DNA of 52,769 bases from Chloroflexota bacterium (GTDB lineage Bacteria > Chloroflexota > JAJPGV01), in contig JAJPGV010000014.1 in the NCBI GenBank assembly GCA_021325635.1, forward strand, positions 1-52,769, written 5' to 3'. Of this stretch, positions 1 to 9,190 are shown piece by piece. Under the pieces are notes generated by a model. It did no database searches. It saw only the letters and a list, made by a program, of their open reading frames with translations, and was not told the DNA's origin. Position 1 is the first letter of the stretch; every line of letters starts with the position of its first letter. A program made the translations under genes and the position numbers.

Positions 1-214
1 AATCCTCGGGTTCGCACACGCCATTGGCTTCCGACCTGCTTCGCCCTCACCCGCCCACCTATTTTCATCCCTGATGGTGCCCCGCCGGGGCATCGGTACT
101 AATCCCTAGACCCTTTTCCTAGGCATTTTGACTTAGAGCGTTCGTCCTGGTACCTTCCTGGCGACGAGCAGGCAGGCTTAGCATGCTTGTCCACCACCGT
201 CCCTGGAGGACCGC

Positions 215-2071
215 ATGCGCCCCATCAGCCGGCTCGCCTGGCTTGCCATCCCTGCGATCGCGTTGGCCGTCGCCGGATCCGCGGCCGCGGCGGGCTCAGC
301 CACCTCCACCCCTGCGACGGGAGCGGGCTCGGGTATGGCGCCGTCCACCAAGGCCGTCGGCACGCCAGGCGTTTTCGGTTACCACGGCCCCATCGCCGGC
401 CTGATGCCCGTCCAGCCCAACCTGGCCCTGCCGCGCTTCGCCAACCCGGGCCCTGCAGGCATCAAGATCACCGGCGGCCGCATTCCCGTCAAGTACCACG
501 GTGGCTCGTTGATGAACGTCACCAGGACCCACGCCATCTACTGGGATCCGAACGCTACCATGAGCTCTCAGTACACCGGCCCTATCGATGCCTTCTTCAC
601 AAACGTGGCCGAAGATAGCGGCAAGAACACCGGCTTTTATTCGGTCATCACCCAGTACGCCGACAGCCATAAGAACAAGATCGCCTACGCCTCCACCTTT
701 GTTGGCAGCACCAAAATGACCAATCCCTTCCCAACGGGGAGCTGCGCCAACTACGCCGCGGGCACCTCGGGGACCATGACCACCGCCTGCATCACCGACG
801 CCGACGTGCAGTCCGAGATTGACCAGGCGATCACCAGCAAGGGATGGACGACCAGCGCCAACGACATCTTCTTCCTCTACACCCCCTCGCTCGTCGGCGA
901 GGACGCCGGCAGCATCGGCAAGGCTTACGTCGACTTCTGCGGCTATCACAGCGCCTACACCGGCGCTCATAACACCACCATCTACGGATACGAGCCCTAC
1001 ACCGGCCCGACCTTCGAGTTCTGCGGCAGCTCCGCTGTCGACCCCGCCTCGGCCATCACCATCACCACGCATGAGCTCAGCGAGGCCGCGACTGACAGCT
1101 TCTACAGTGGCGGAGGTTATTCCGATGCCAAGGGCAACGAGGTCGGCGATAAGTGCGTAGGGAACTTCCAGACGGACACCATCAACGGGACGCCCTACGA
1201 CGTGCAGTTGGAGTGGAGCAATGCGGCTATGAACTGCGTGCGGACCGGCGGCCTGCCCGCGGCCCTCGCCGGAGGCCAGCTGCTGCTGGGTATCAATCAG
1301 GGGGAGATCCTGCGCTACAGCGCCCTGGGCCGCCTCATGACCGGCACCCGGCCCGAGACCGACTCCACCGTCACCTGGGGTGGCATGGTCAGCACCCTTA
1401 CCAACCAGCTCCTTGCCCTGGACAAGGGCACCAGCAGCCTCTACCTATTCGACAAGCACGGCCAGTTTTCACAGAGCTTTGCGGCCTCGGTCGTCCTCAC
1501 CAGCCCGCAGTCGATTGCCGTCAACCGCCATGCCGGCGCACACCACGGGAACTATTACGTCGGCCAAGCTGGCGGCGACAAGGCCATCGTCGAGATTGAC
1601 GCCAGCGGCGCTCAGGTTGCGCGCATCGCCGCCCCGACCGTCGGCGCTGGCGGTACGAACTTCATCGCCCTGCGCAGCGACGGCTGCACCATACTCTACA
1701 CCTCCCTGAGCCTGACCATCAAGGCGTACGACGTCTGCGCCGGCAGCGCCAAGACGGACTTCGCCGACCTCAGCGGTGTGTCCGGCATCGGCACCAGCCT
1801 GCGCCAGATTCGCAACCTGCCCGACGGCGGCGTGGCCGTTACTGACGGCGTCGAGGTCTATCGCCTGGCCAAGACCGGCGGCACTCCCACCGTCACCTTC
1901 GCGCCCTCGGCCGCCGACCCGGTGAACGACTTCGCCATCTCGGGCCAAACACTGTGGACCAGCGGCAGCTCAACGGTCCATAAGTTCCAGCTGAGCAGCG
2001 CCAGCGAGGTCAGCACCTTCCAGCTCGCCGACAGCAGCGCAGCCTCGCTGTACGCCGTGGGGGAACGCTAG
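215..2071 (+). CDS. Secreted EXORDIUM/phosphate-induced-like protein with C-terminal repeat region
   Basis: The start is supported by a GGAGG ribosome site five bases before the ATG. The 618-residue protein begins with a Sec-type signal peptide (hydrophobic residues about 5-27, then Ala/Ser/Thr-rich), so export is likely. Residues about 95-345 resemble the phosphate-induced/EXORDIUM-like family. Visible hallmarks are the HELSEAATD motif at about 286-294 and NEVGDKC at about 308-314, plus several cysteines that could form disulfides. The HE pair looks metalloprotease-like but there is no HExxH, so I do not call it a protease. Residues about 350-618 contain repeated strand patterns (LYLFDKHG, VYRLAKTG, VHKFQL) suggesting a beta-propeller. 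A possible -35 TTGACT at 128-133 has only a weak -10. The function of bacterial members is unknown. Recognition of the N-terminal family is by motif memory, not by a search. Confidence 0.72.
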   Translation: MRPISRLAWLAIPAIALAVAGSAAAAGSATSTPATGAGSGMAPSTKAVGTPGVFGYHGPIAGLMPVQPNLALPRFANPGPAGIKITGGRIPVKYHGGSLMNVTRTHAIYWDPNATMSSQYTGPIDAFFTNVAEDSGKNTGFYSVITQYADSHKNKIAYASTFVGSTKMTNPFPTGSCANYAAGTSGTMTTACITDADVQSEIDQAITSKGWTTSANDIFFLYTPSLVGEDAGSIGKAYVDFCGYHSAYTGAHNTTIYGYEPYTGPTFEFCGSSAVDPASAITITTHELSEAATDSFYSGGGYSDAKGNEVGDKCVGNFQTDTINGTPYDVQLEWSNAAMNCVRTGGLPAALAGGQLLLGINQGEILRYSALGRLMTGTRPETDSTVTWGGMVSTLTNQLLALDKGTSSLYLFDKHGQFSQSFAASVVLTSPQSIAVNRHAGAHHGNYYVGQAGGDKAIVEIDASGAQVARIAAPTVGAGGTNFIALRSDGCTILYTSLSLTIKAYDVCAGSAKTDFADLSGVSGIGTSLRQIRNLPDGGVAVTDGVEVYRLAKTGGTPTVTFAPSAADPVNDFAISGQTLWTSGSSTVHKFQLSSASEVSTFQLADSSAASLYAVGER

Positions 2072-2258
2072 ACGAGCTGGCTGGCTATTGGTTAGGAGCT
2101 GCTGGCGGTTGTCAGCAGTAACCGTCCTTTCGGAACTACCCGCCGGCAACTGACGGCGCATCGGTGACGCCCAGCACACACAGCCGGTGATGGAAAACAC
2201 CGGGTTCGGGTGACGCGGGGCACAGCCTGAAGGGGCCTTCCGGACGTACCGTAACTTC

Positions 2259-2867
2259 ATGACCCCTTCTAACAACCGGCGCTCGCAACCCCACGCCGAG
2301 CTGCCACAAACACACCCGCAAGCCCCAGACGACGCCGAGCTCGTCCTTCGCGCCAAGTGCGGCGAGCAAGATGCCTTCGGCGAGCTCTTCCTCAGATACC
2401 GCGAGCGCGTCTTCGGCTACCTCTTCAGCCGGCTGGGCGGCGATGCCAGCGAGGCTGCGGACCTGACGTCTGAAGTTTTCACCAAGGCCTTCGCCTTCCT
2501 GCCCAACTTCGAGCTGCGCGGGGCCCCATTCCTCGGCTGGCTCTATCGCATCGCCCACAACATCCTGGTGGACCATTGGCGGCGGGCGTCGAGGCTGCGG
2601 TTCAGTGTCCTGGACGAGCGAGCGGCGCTGCCGGAGTCGGGCGGTCCCAGCCCGGAGCGCGTTCAGAACCTCGTCGTCCTCGAGCAAGCCTTCAATCAGC
2701 TGACCCCCGATCAGCGCAGGGTTCTGTCGCTGCGCATCGTCGAGGACTGCACCGCCGTGGAGACGGCCCGGCGCCTGCGCAAGACACCCGACGCCGTGAA
2801 GCAGCTCCAGCGCCGCGCCTTGGCCACCATGCGCCGCACCCTGGAAGGTGCTCCGCCCGCCGCCTGA
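2259..2867 (+). CDS. RNA polymerase sigma factor, sigma-70 family (ECF-like)
   Basis: This 202-residue protein has the two-domain layout of an extracytoplasmic-function sigma factor. Region 2 spans about residues 40-110 (LFLRYRERVFGYLFSRLGG, then FLGWLYRIAHNILVDHWRR, the DNA-melting and -10 recognition helices). Region 4 spans about 150-195 (LTPDQRRVLSLRIVEDC and a helix-turn-helix around VETARRLRKTPDAVKQLQRR). It would direct RNA polymerase to a dedicated promoter set. No anti-sigma gene is adjacent: the upstream gene is a secreted protein and the downstream gene is convergent. The signal that controls it is therefore not visible. The 190 bases before it hold no obvious promoter. Confidence 0.9.
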   Translation: MTPSNNRRSQPHAELPQTHPQAPDDAELVLRAKCGEQDAFGELFLRYRERVFGYLFSRLGGDASEAADLTSEVFTKAFAFLPNFELRGAPFLGWLYRIAHNILVDHWRRASRLRFSVLDERAALPESGGPSPERVQNLVVLEQAFNQLTPDQRRVLSLRIVEDCTAVETARRLRKTPDAVKQLQRRALATMRRTLEGAPPAA

Positions 2868-2891
2868 CCGGCGCCGCGGCCGAGCATGGGA

Positions 2892-3398
2892 CTACTTCGC
2901 CTTCAAGCGCGCCTTGGCGATGGCTTCTCCGCTCGCTTCGCCAGCTTCGGCCGACACTTCCAGCCGCTCGACCCACTTCACGCTGGTAAAGCAGGCGCCA
3001 CCGGGCACCACGAGACGCCACGGTCCGCCATGCTCGATCGACAGCTTCCCACCATCCAGCTCGGTGGCCAGCAGCGCGGAGCCGCACTCCTCCAAGGGAA
3101 GAGGCACCACGTACGGACCGGCGACGACTCGCACGAAGCGCGCTTCGCCTTTCGGCTTGGCCAGCGCCAGCACATCCGACAGTCTCAGCCCGCGCCAGGC
3201 CAGGTCGGGGATGGTCCACCCCTCCTCGCAGCGGAAATCGTTCTTCAGGTCCAGGAGCGGCAACGCATCCAACGCCGCCGCGTCTCGTGGCCCGGGAGCC
3301 TCCACCAGCCCGGTGATCTCCAGGCTGGGCTCCTCCGCTCGGCGCTTTGCCGCCGCGGGCACTCGATGCACGGGGAGCCCTTCACGCGCTTCGTCCAT
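2892..3398 (-). CDS. Molybdopterin-dependent oxidoreductase domain protein (sulfite oxidase/YedY-like fold)
   Basis: The 168-residue product matches the oxidoreductase molybdopterin-binding fold. Visible marks are a central cysteine in the segment FRCEEGWTIPDLAWRG (the place of the molybdenum-ligand cysteine in YedY/sulfite oxidase), WRGLRLSDVL, and the C-terminal GGPWRLVVPG...KWVERLEV. It is shorter than full MsrP/YedY and has no twin-arginine signal, so it may be a minimal cytoplasmic version. I chose the ATG at 3398 because it lies four bases after the stop of the upstream hydrolase gene. An open frame runs further upstream, but it would overlap that gene. Probably co-transcribed with the gene at 3403-5727. 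Substrate unknown. Confidence 0.75.
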   Translation of the reverse strand: MDEAREGLPVHRVPAAAKRRAEEPSLEITGLVEAPGPRDAAALDALPLLDLKNDFRCEEGWTIPDLAWRGLRLSDVLALAKPKGEARFVRVVAGPYVVPLPLEECGSALLATELDGGKLSIEHGGPWRLVVPGGACFTSVKWVERLEVSAEAGEASGEAIAKARLKAK

Positions 3399-3402
3399 GC
3401 CT

Positions 3403-5727
3403 TCAGGGTAGCGGATCGCGCTGCGCCGTGACCGTGGAACCGTCGTCCTGGACAAGTCGCGTGCGCCACGCCGGTGGCTCGCCGGGATTGGGCGTCTGCC
3501 GCTCATCGTCCTTCACCGGGAAGAGACGGTCGAGGCCGTGGTGCACGATCCACAAGATGCCGCCCAACAGGATCAGCCCGATGAGGCCCCAGAGGCTGTA
3601 GGCCCAAACCGCGTTGTCCCGAATCAGCGGCGGGGTGAGCCCGGCCAAGCCCGATAGCGTGCTCGACCAGTGCGGCGCGCCCTGCTGGCCGAAACGCTGT
3701 CCGGCCACGATCACCATGAACCCCAACCAGACCACAAAGCCGGCGACGACCAAGACGCTTCTGATGATTGGCGGCCGGGAGCGCTCGGGAAGCTCGGCCA
3801 GCTCGCGAAGGAAGTCCCGGCGCTGGGCGACGTCCCAGCCATCCCACACCAGCGTCGCGCCCAATTGGTAGGCCACGAAGAACAGCAGGCCCACCAGCAA
3901 TCCGCCGACAGCCTGGAAGGGCCACTCCTTGAGCACCGCGCCCAAGAGCAGCGGCACGTGGGTATGCACCCATACCTTCACGGCGAGGATCCATCCCGCC
4001 GGGGCCGCTACGTGGATGGCGTGATTCACTGTCCCAAGCGTGTCTGTGAGCCCGCTGACTCCCGGCAGCTGCCGCAGCATGTTCCAGGCGCCATGGCCGT
4101 AGCCGTCGAGGTCTTGCCAGCGAGCTGCCAGCGACGCGGCCAGCAGGACGTAGACGCACAACCGGGCGACGACCAGCGCCGCCATGCGCCACATTCGCCG
4201 CTGAACCCACAGGCCCTGTCTCTGCTCCTGCCAGGCGCGGTTGCCGCGCTGCCACCAGAAGCGGGAGGACTCAAAGGCCAGCTCGTCTATCTCCTGGGCG
4301 ATACGCGAGATGACCTCCTCGTCATTGGCCCAGTAGCCGCCATGAGCGGTGGCAAAGTCCATCCAGTTCGTGACGCGCAGATCGACCGGCCGGCCATTCT
4401 CGGTGACTAGGGTCCCCTGCGCCTTCACCCGCGTCTCCAGCGCGCTGCCCTTCGGCGGAACGAAGATCCACCATCGCGTGCCGCGTCCCGACACAAACGA
4501 CCCAAGGTCGCTCATTCGATCTCCGGCCCATGCCAGCAGCCTTGGCCGGCCTTCGGCTGTCGACGGTGGTGCCGGCTCCAGCGGCGGCAGCAGCGGGCCC
4601 AGCGGCACGGGATCGTAGGTGGCCCAAAAGTCGGCCCAGTACACGTCCCGGATGCGCCCCTGAAGCCTGAACTGGTCGGACGCCAGCAGCCAGGCCTTGT
4701 TCAAGCCGGCGCCCACCGAGAAGAATTTCCCCACACGCTGGCACAGGCTCGGGTCCTGCCAGGCTTCGGAATGCGCCAGGGCGTCGAACGAGGCCACGGC
4801 CCCGGCCGAATGGGCGATGACGTAGACGTCCTCGCAGCCTCGATCGACCAGCCAGGCCACGGTTTCCTCAATGCGCGCACGAACGTTGGCCTCCTGGACC
4901 AGGTCCTCAACGAGCGCTCGCATCTCGGCGACGTTGGCGGTGAGGAACGAACGCAGCGCAACCGTGAGCGCGAAATCCCGCACCGGTTTCCATGGCACCT
5001 GGGTAAGCAGCAGCAGTATCGGCGCGGCGGCCAGCACCGGAACCATGAGCAGGCACGACAGCGCGATGACAAACGCCATGTTGACGAAATCGATGTAGCG
5101 CACCAGGAAGTGCGGAATCGGACGGTATTTGTTCCCGCCCTTGTCTTTCCACGGATGAACCAACCACCACAGGCGGTCCCACAGGAATCGCACGAAGTCG
5201 ACCACTAATGCCAGCGCATGCTTCAGCACCCACCCTGAGATCACGCCCAGCGGCGCGGTCCTGTAGCTCTGCGCCCACCACGCTTCGGCCACCACCCAAT
5301 CCAGCGCCGTGCCGGCGTCACCGTAGGCGGGATCGCCGTCCACATGCAGGGTGATATGCGGGGGATACTCATGAGCGACGAAGCCGTCGTCGGCCGTGGC
5401 GAAGGCGAGGCCGGCGTTTGCCAAGTAGGCCTGCGGATGGCGAACGTTTGCCCACGACCACGGGGCCCTGCTCCCGTGCTTAGCGAAGTAGGCGAGGTCG
5501 GCCGCGCGGTCACGCGCTCGGGCCCAGGCCAGCACCCACTCCAGCAGCGGCTGCGCGATCTCGACGAGCGCATCGCTCTCCTTCTGGCGGCCAATGCCAT
5601 GAACGACGACGATGCCCTTGCGCTTGCCTGCCGGCGGCTTCTCGTATTGATGGGCCAGGCCCACCAAGGGCTTGCGGGTCACCACGTCCTCCAGCGCCCC
5701 ACACGCTGCCTTCGGGCGGCCGGCCAT
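3403..5727 (-). CDS. Membrane-anchored alpha/beta hydrolase-like protein
   Basis: A large protein (774 residues from the ATG at 5727; in-frame GTG 5802 and ATG 5778 are alternatives, none with a good ribosome site). Near the N-terminus is GIVVVHGIGRQ, the oxyanion-hole strand of alpha/beta hydrolases. About 280 residues later comes VYVIAHSAGAVASFDAL, a nucleophile elbow of the form HSAG. Between them is a membrane hairpin (FVIALSCLLMVPVLAAAPILL). The C-terminal third has about four more hydrophobic helices (for example VLVVAGFVVWLGFMVIVAG and LWGLIGLILLGGILWIV). This suggests a cytoplasmic hydrolase domain tethered to the inner membrane. Lipase-like or esterase activity is an inference; the substrate cannot be told. 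It lies four bases upstream of the molybdopterin oxidoreductase gene. Confidence 0.7.
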   Translation of the reverse strand: MAGRPKAACGALEDVVTRKPLVGLAHQYEKPPAGKRKGIVVVHGIGRQKESDALVEIAQPLLEWVLAWARARDRAADLAYFAKHGSRAPWSWANVRHPQAYLANAGLAFATADDGFVAHEYPPHITLHVDGDPAYGDAGTALDWVVAEAWWAQSYRTAPLGVISGWVLKHALALVVDFVRFLWDRLWWLVHPWKDKGGNKYRPIPHFLVRYIDFVNMAFVIALSCLLMVPVLAAAPILLLLTQVPWKPVRDFALTVALRSFLTANVAEMRALVEDLVQEANVRARIEETVAWLVDRGCEDVYVIAHSAGAVASFDALAHSEAWQDPSLCQRVGKFFSVGAGLNKAWLLASDQFRLQGRIRDVYWADFWATYDPVPLGPLLPPLEPAPPSTAEGRPRLLAWAGDRMSDLGSFVSGRGTRWWIFVPPKGSALETRVKAQGTLVTENGRPVDLRVTNWMDFATAHGGYWANDEEVISRIAQEIDELAFESSRFWWQRGNRAWQEQRQGLWVQRRMWRMAALVVARLCVYVLLAASLAARWQDLDGYGHGAWNMLRQLPGVSGLTDTLGTVNHAIHVAAPAGWILAVKVWVHTHVPLLLGAVLKEWPFQAVGGLLVGLLFFVAYQLGATLVWDGWDVAQRRDFLRELAELPERSRPPIIRSVLVVAGFVVWLGFMVIVAGQRFGQQGAPHWSSTLSGLAGLTPPLIRDNAVWAYSLWGLIGLILLGGILWIVHHGLDRLFPVKDDERQTPNPGEPPAWRTRLVQDDGSTVTAQRDPLP

Positions 5728-5855
5728 CCGCTGCCGCTCGCCGTTCGCAGCCGTGCGGTGTTTGGAGCACGTTAGCATGCGGGCGTCGCCAACGCAATAC
5801 ACCCGGCAGGCGGCTGGAAGCGGAGGAAGACTCGCGCCGAGCCGCCTCAGTTCCC

Positions 5856-6905
5856 CTATTCGCGCCCGACTCGCTGCTTCTCCGAGTGCGGCTGCACGTC
5901 TTCCATCACCTGCTCCTGCTCCTCGGGGCTGCTCACGTCCTGGCCGTGGCGCGCCTCCCGATGCACCTTCATACCGTGCAGCACCCCAGGCAGGTCGTCA
6001 GCCGCGGCCCGCTGACCGAGCGCAACGTAGGAATTCACCTCCGCGCCCAGGAGGAGAATGAACGAGATCACCCAGAACCACAGCGTGAGAATTGCCAGCA
6101 GGCCGGCCACGGCTCCGAACTGGCTTTTTCCGGCGAAGTGGGTGGTGTACACCGGAAATACCAGCGTCGCGGCCTCGAACAGCACGGCCGCAACCAGCGC
6201 GCCTCGCCAGGCATGCGACCAGCGGATGTCGAGGTTCGGGACGACCACGTAGATCAACGCGAACAGCACAAAAGCGAAGGCCGAGCCGATGATGAAGCTG
6301 CCGGCCGCGAACAGCGGGCTGAGATCGAGGCCAGGGCCAACGCTTTGGCTGAGCTGCTGATAGGCGCCGCTGATGCTCGAGGCGGCGAACGACAGCGGCG
6401 CGAGGACTGCAAAGATCGCAACCATGCCCACGGACATCAGCTTCTGCCAGATGAAGTCGCGGTCCTTGGTGCGGTAGATGATGCTGAAGCAGTTCTCCAT
6501 CACGCCGAATAGGCTGGACCCGGTCCACAGCAGCGCCAGCAGGCTGACCACCGCCGTAAAGCCGGAGGACTGCCGGAAGTTCTCCAGCACACTGTTGAAA
6601 TCGAGGTTGAGCCCGTTCTGGCCATTGGCCGCCACGGGGACCGCGCCGTTCAGGCTGCTGCCAACCTGCTGCACGATCGAGGCCGGCAGAAACAGCGCCG
6701 CAAGGGCGAGGACTCCCAGCAGCAGCGGGAACATGGCGCCGAGGAAATTGTAGGCGAGCATCGCACAGAGGTTGGTAACCCAGTCCTTGCCGACCTTATC
6801 CAGGAAGGCTTTGCCATGTTGAAACAGCGTCGGCTCCTCCAGCCTGGTACCGGCACCCTGCACCGCTCCGCCCTCGCGACCGAGGGCAGCGTGGTCGGAG
6901 CTCAC
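5856..6905 (-). CDS. YihY/BrkB family inner-membrane protein
   Basis: The protein belongs to the YihY/virulence factor BrkB (UPF0761) family. Typical segments are AMLAYNFLGAMFPLLLGVLA, WTGSSLFGVMENCFSIIYR, PNLDIRWSHAWRGALVAA, TTHFAGKSQFGAVAGLLA and WFWVISFILLLGAEVNSY. About six transmembrane helices are visible, followed by a charged cytoplasmic tail rich in Glu and His. I place the start at the GTG at 6905, which has GGGAG eight bases upstream and gives 349 residues, close to the family norm. The open frame continues to 7190, but that extension is Arg/Ala-rich low-quality sequence. Proposed roles for the family (export, ribonuclease BN misnaming) are unsettled, so no function is assigned. 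Confidence 0.85.
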   Translation of the reverse strand: MSSDHAALGREGGAVQGAGTRLEEPTLFQHGKAFLDKVGKDWVTNLCAMLAYNFLGAMFPLLLGVLALAALFLPASIVQQVGSSLNGAVPVAANGQNGLNLDFNSVLENFRQSSGFTAVVSLLALLWTGSSLFGVMENCFSIIYRTKDRDFIWQKLMSVGMVAIFAVLAPLSFAASSISGAYQQLSQSVGPGLDLSPLFAAGSFIIGSAFAFVLFALIYVVVPNLDIRWSHAWRGALVAAVLFEAATLVFPVYTTHFAGKSQFGAVAGLLAILTLWFWVISFILLLGAEVNSYVALGQRAAADDLPGVLHGMKVHREARHGQDVSSPEEQEQVMEDVQPHSEKQRVGRE

Positions 6906-7309
6906 CTCCGCCGCTCCCGCATCGGCTCGCAGACGCCCCTGCCCGGCATGCGCTGCGGCGTCTCCACTCCATCGTGGCCTGGCATGCAGTCCTCCTTGGC
7001 GCCGCCGGGGCGCATTCGCCGTGCCAGCACCCGCAGTCGAAGCGCTGGACAGCGAGGGCCACAGCATCCGGGAATGCGCGGCCAGCGACCGCCGCCGGGC
7101 AGTGTGGCGGGATTGCCTGCTCCGCCTATCCCGTGCCGAATCGCCAGCAGATGCCCGGCCAAGAGCCGGGCCCGACTGCAACACCCACAACGGCGACCGC
7201 GGGCTCTGCTGCTGTCTCAGCCTCCGCCGCAGCTAGCGTCGGCGCCCCGACCGCACCATGACGCGCTCGATTGCCTCCGTGGCGAGCGGCCAGCTGGCGG
7301 CAGCGGCCG
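6906..7309. other. Intergenic stretch without a convincing gene
   Basis: About 400 GC-rich bases between the YihY gene and the end of the ABC operon. Open frames exist on both strands, but none has a ribosome site or recognisable protein. I see no clear terminator with a T-run and no RNA gene. Confidence 0.5.
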
Positions 7310-9190
7310 CTAGGCCGCTGCCTCTTCGGGCACGCCGCTGAACTGGCTGTTGTAGAGCTCAGCATAGAAGCCGTTCCTGGCCAGCAGCTGCTCGTGCGTG
7401 CCCTGCTCCACGATGCGGCCGTGGTCCATGACCAGGATCAGCTCCGCGCTGCGGATGGTGGACAGGCGGTGCGCGATCACGAAGCTGGTGCGTCCACGCA
7501 TGAGACGCCGCATAGCCTCCTGGATATGCACTTCAGTGCGTGTGTCGACACTGCTGGTGGCCTCGTCAAGGATGAGGATGGCCGGATCGGCCAGGAACGC
7601 CCGGGCGATGGTCAGGAGCTGCTTCTGTCCTTGGGACAGATTCGAGGCATCTTCTCGCAGCACGGTGTCGTAGCCGTCGGGCAGGGTGCGAATGAAGTGG
7701 TCTGCCTGGGCGTCTCTGGCGGCCTCCACGACCTCTTCCGGCGTTGCCTCCGGGCGCCCGTAAGCGATGTTCTCGCGGATCGTCCCCGAGAACAGCCAGG
7801 TGTCCTGCAGCACCATGCCGAACAGCCGGCGGAGATTGCCGCGGGCGAGGTCACGGATGTCGATGCCATCAACTCGAATAGCCCCATCACCGACGTCGTA
7901 GAAGCGCATCAGCAGGTTCACCAATGTCGTCTTGCCGGCGCCCGTGGGCCCAACGATAGCGATGGTGTGCCCTGGTTCGACATCGATGTTCATGTCCTGG
8001 ATGAGCGGCTGGTCCGGCTTGTAGCTGAACCGCACGTGCTCGAACTGCACCGCCCCGGACGGTTCGGTGATGACCGCTGCGTTCTTCGCCTCCGGCGGCT
8101 CCTCTGGCTCATCGAGCAGATCGAATACGCGCTCGGCCGACGCCAACGTCAGCTGGATGGTGTTGGCGATGCTGCTCAGCTGCATGATCGGCTGTGTGAA
8201 CTGGCGGGCGTATTGAATGAAGGCCTGCACGTCGCCGATAGCGATAGACCCGCCCGCGACCATGACGCCGCCGATCACCGCCACCAGGACGTAGCCGAGG
8301 TTACCGATGAAGTTCATCACGGGCATGATCATGCCCGTGGCGAACTGCGCCCGCCAGCCCGCCTGGTAGTAGCTGTCGTTGAGCTGGTTGAACCTGCTCA
8401 CCGCTTCGGATTCGCGCCCGAAGGCCTTCACGATGCGGTGGCCGGTGTACATCTCCTCCACGTGCCCGTTGAGCTGGCCGAGCGACATCTGCTGATTGCG
8501 GAAGAAGGTCTGTGAGCGCCTGGCGATAGTGGCCGTGATGAACAGGCTCAGCGGCAGCGTCAGGGCGACGGCCGCGGTGAGCGCGACGCTTATAGACAGC
8601 ATCAGCGCGATAACGCCAACGACGGTGATCACGGACGAGATCAGCTGCGTCAGGTTCTGCTGCAGCGTGCTGCTGATGTTGTCCATATCGTTCACGGCTC
8701 GGCTCAGGATCTCGCCGTGGGTCCGCGCGTCGTAGAACCTCAGCGGCAGCCGCTCGAACTTCTCCTCGACCTCCTTGCGCATGGCATACACGGTCTTCTG
8801 CGCCACACCCACCATCAGGTACTGCTGCAGGTAGAGAAAGGCCGCGCTTATCAGATACAGCCCGAGCATGATCACTAAGACGCGCCCGATGTAGCCGAAG
8901 TCGACCGCGCCGGCCCCATGGCTCGCGGCCACGATGCCTTCGAACAGCTTGGTGGTAGCGAGCCCCAGCACTTTGGGACCAACGACGTTGAACAGCGTGC
9001 TCAGCGCCGCCGCCACGAGGACCGCCAGAAGCTGGTAACGAACCGGCTTGAAATATCCCAGGAGCCTCTTGAGCGTGCCTCGGGTGTTCTTGGGCTTCTC
9101 GACCGGTATGCCCAGCCCCGACATCGGACCCCAACGGCCCATCGGGCCACCCTGGCCCGGCGCACTCCTCGCTCCCCCGCGAACGACCAT
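7310..9190 (-). CDS. ABC exporter half-transporter, catalytically intact subunit
   Basis: A type IV ABC exporter of 626 residues: an N-terminal membrane domain with six helices (about 45-340) and a C-terminal ATPase domain. The ATPase has a canonical Walker A GPTGAGKTT, Walker B ILILDEATSSVD with catalytic Glu, and switch His in FVIAHRLST. Its signature is NLSQGQKQ rather than LSGGQ. It starts with ATG directly after the stop of the upstream abc gene (TAGATG), so the two are translationally coupled. In heterodimeric exporters (TM287/288, BmrCD, LmrCD) one ATP site is degenerate. Here the altered signature of this subunit would complete the degenerate site of its partner. Likely substrates are drugs or lipids, but the actual one is unknown. 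Confidence 0.93.
   Translation of the reverse strand: MVVRGGARSAPGQGGPMGRWGPMSGLGIPVEKPKNTRGTLKRLLGYFKPVRYQLLAVLVAAALSTLFNVVGPKVLGLATTKLFEGIVAASHGAGAVDFGYIGRVLVIMLGLYLISAAFLYLQQYLMVGVAQKTVYAMRKEVEEKFERLPLRFYDARTHGEILSRAVNDMDNISSTLQQNLTQLISSVITVVGVIALMLSISVALTAAVALTLPLSLFITATIARRSQTFFRNQQMSLGQLNGHVEEMYTGHRIVKAFGRESEAVSRFNQLNDSYYQAGWRAQFATGMIMPVMNFIGNLGYVLVAVIGGVMVAGGSIAIGDVQAFIQYARQFTQPIMQLSSIANTIQLTLASAERVFDLLDEPEEPPEAKNAAVITEPSGAVQFEHVRFSYKPDQPLIQDMNIDVEPGHTIAIVGPTGAGKTTLVNLLMRFYDVGDGAIRVDGIDIRDLARGNLRRLFGMVLQDTWLFSGTIRENIAYGRPEATPEEVVEAARDAQADHFIRTLPDGYDTVLREDASNLSQGQKQLLTIARAFLADPAILILDEATSSVDTRTEVHIQEAMRRLMRGRTSFVIAHRLSTIRSAELILVMDHGRIVEQGTHEQLLARNGFYAELYNSQFSGVPEEAAA

Noticed and set aside
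1066-1096. A zinc-metalloprotease site in the first gene
   Set aside because: The sequence is HELSE rather than HExxH, so the second zinc histidine is absent.
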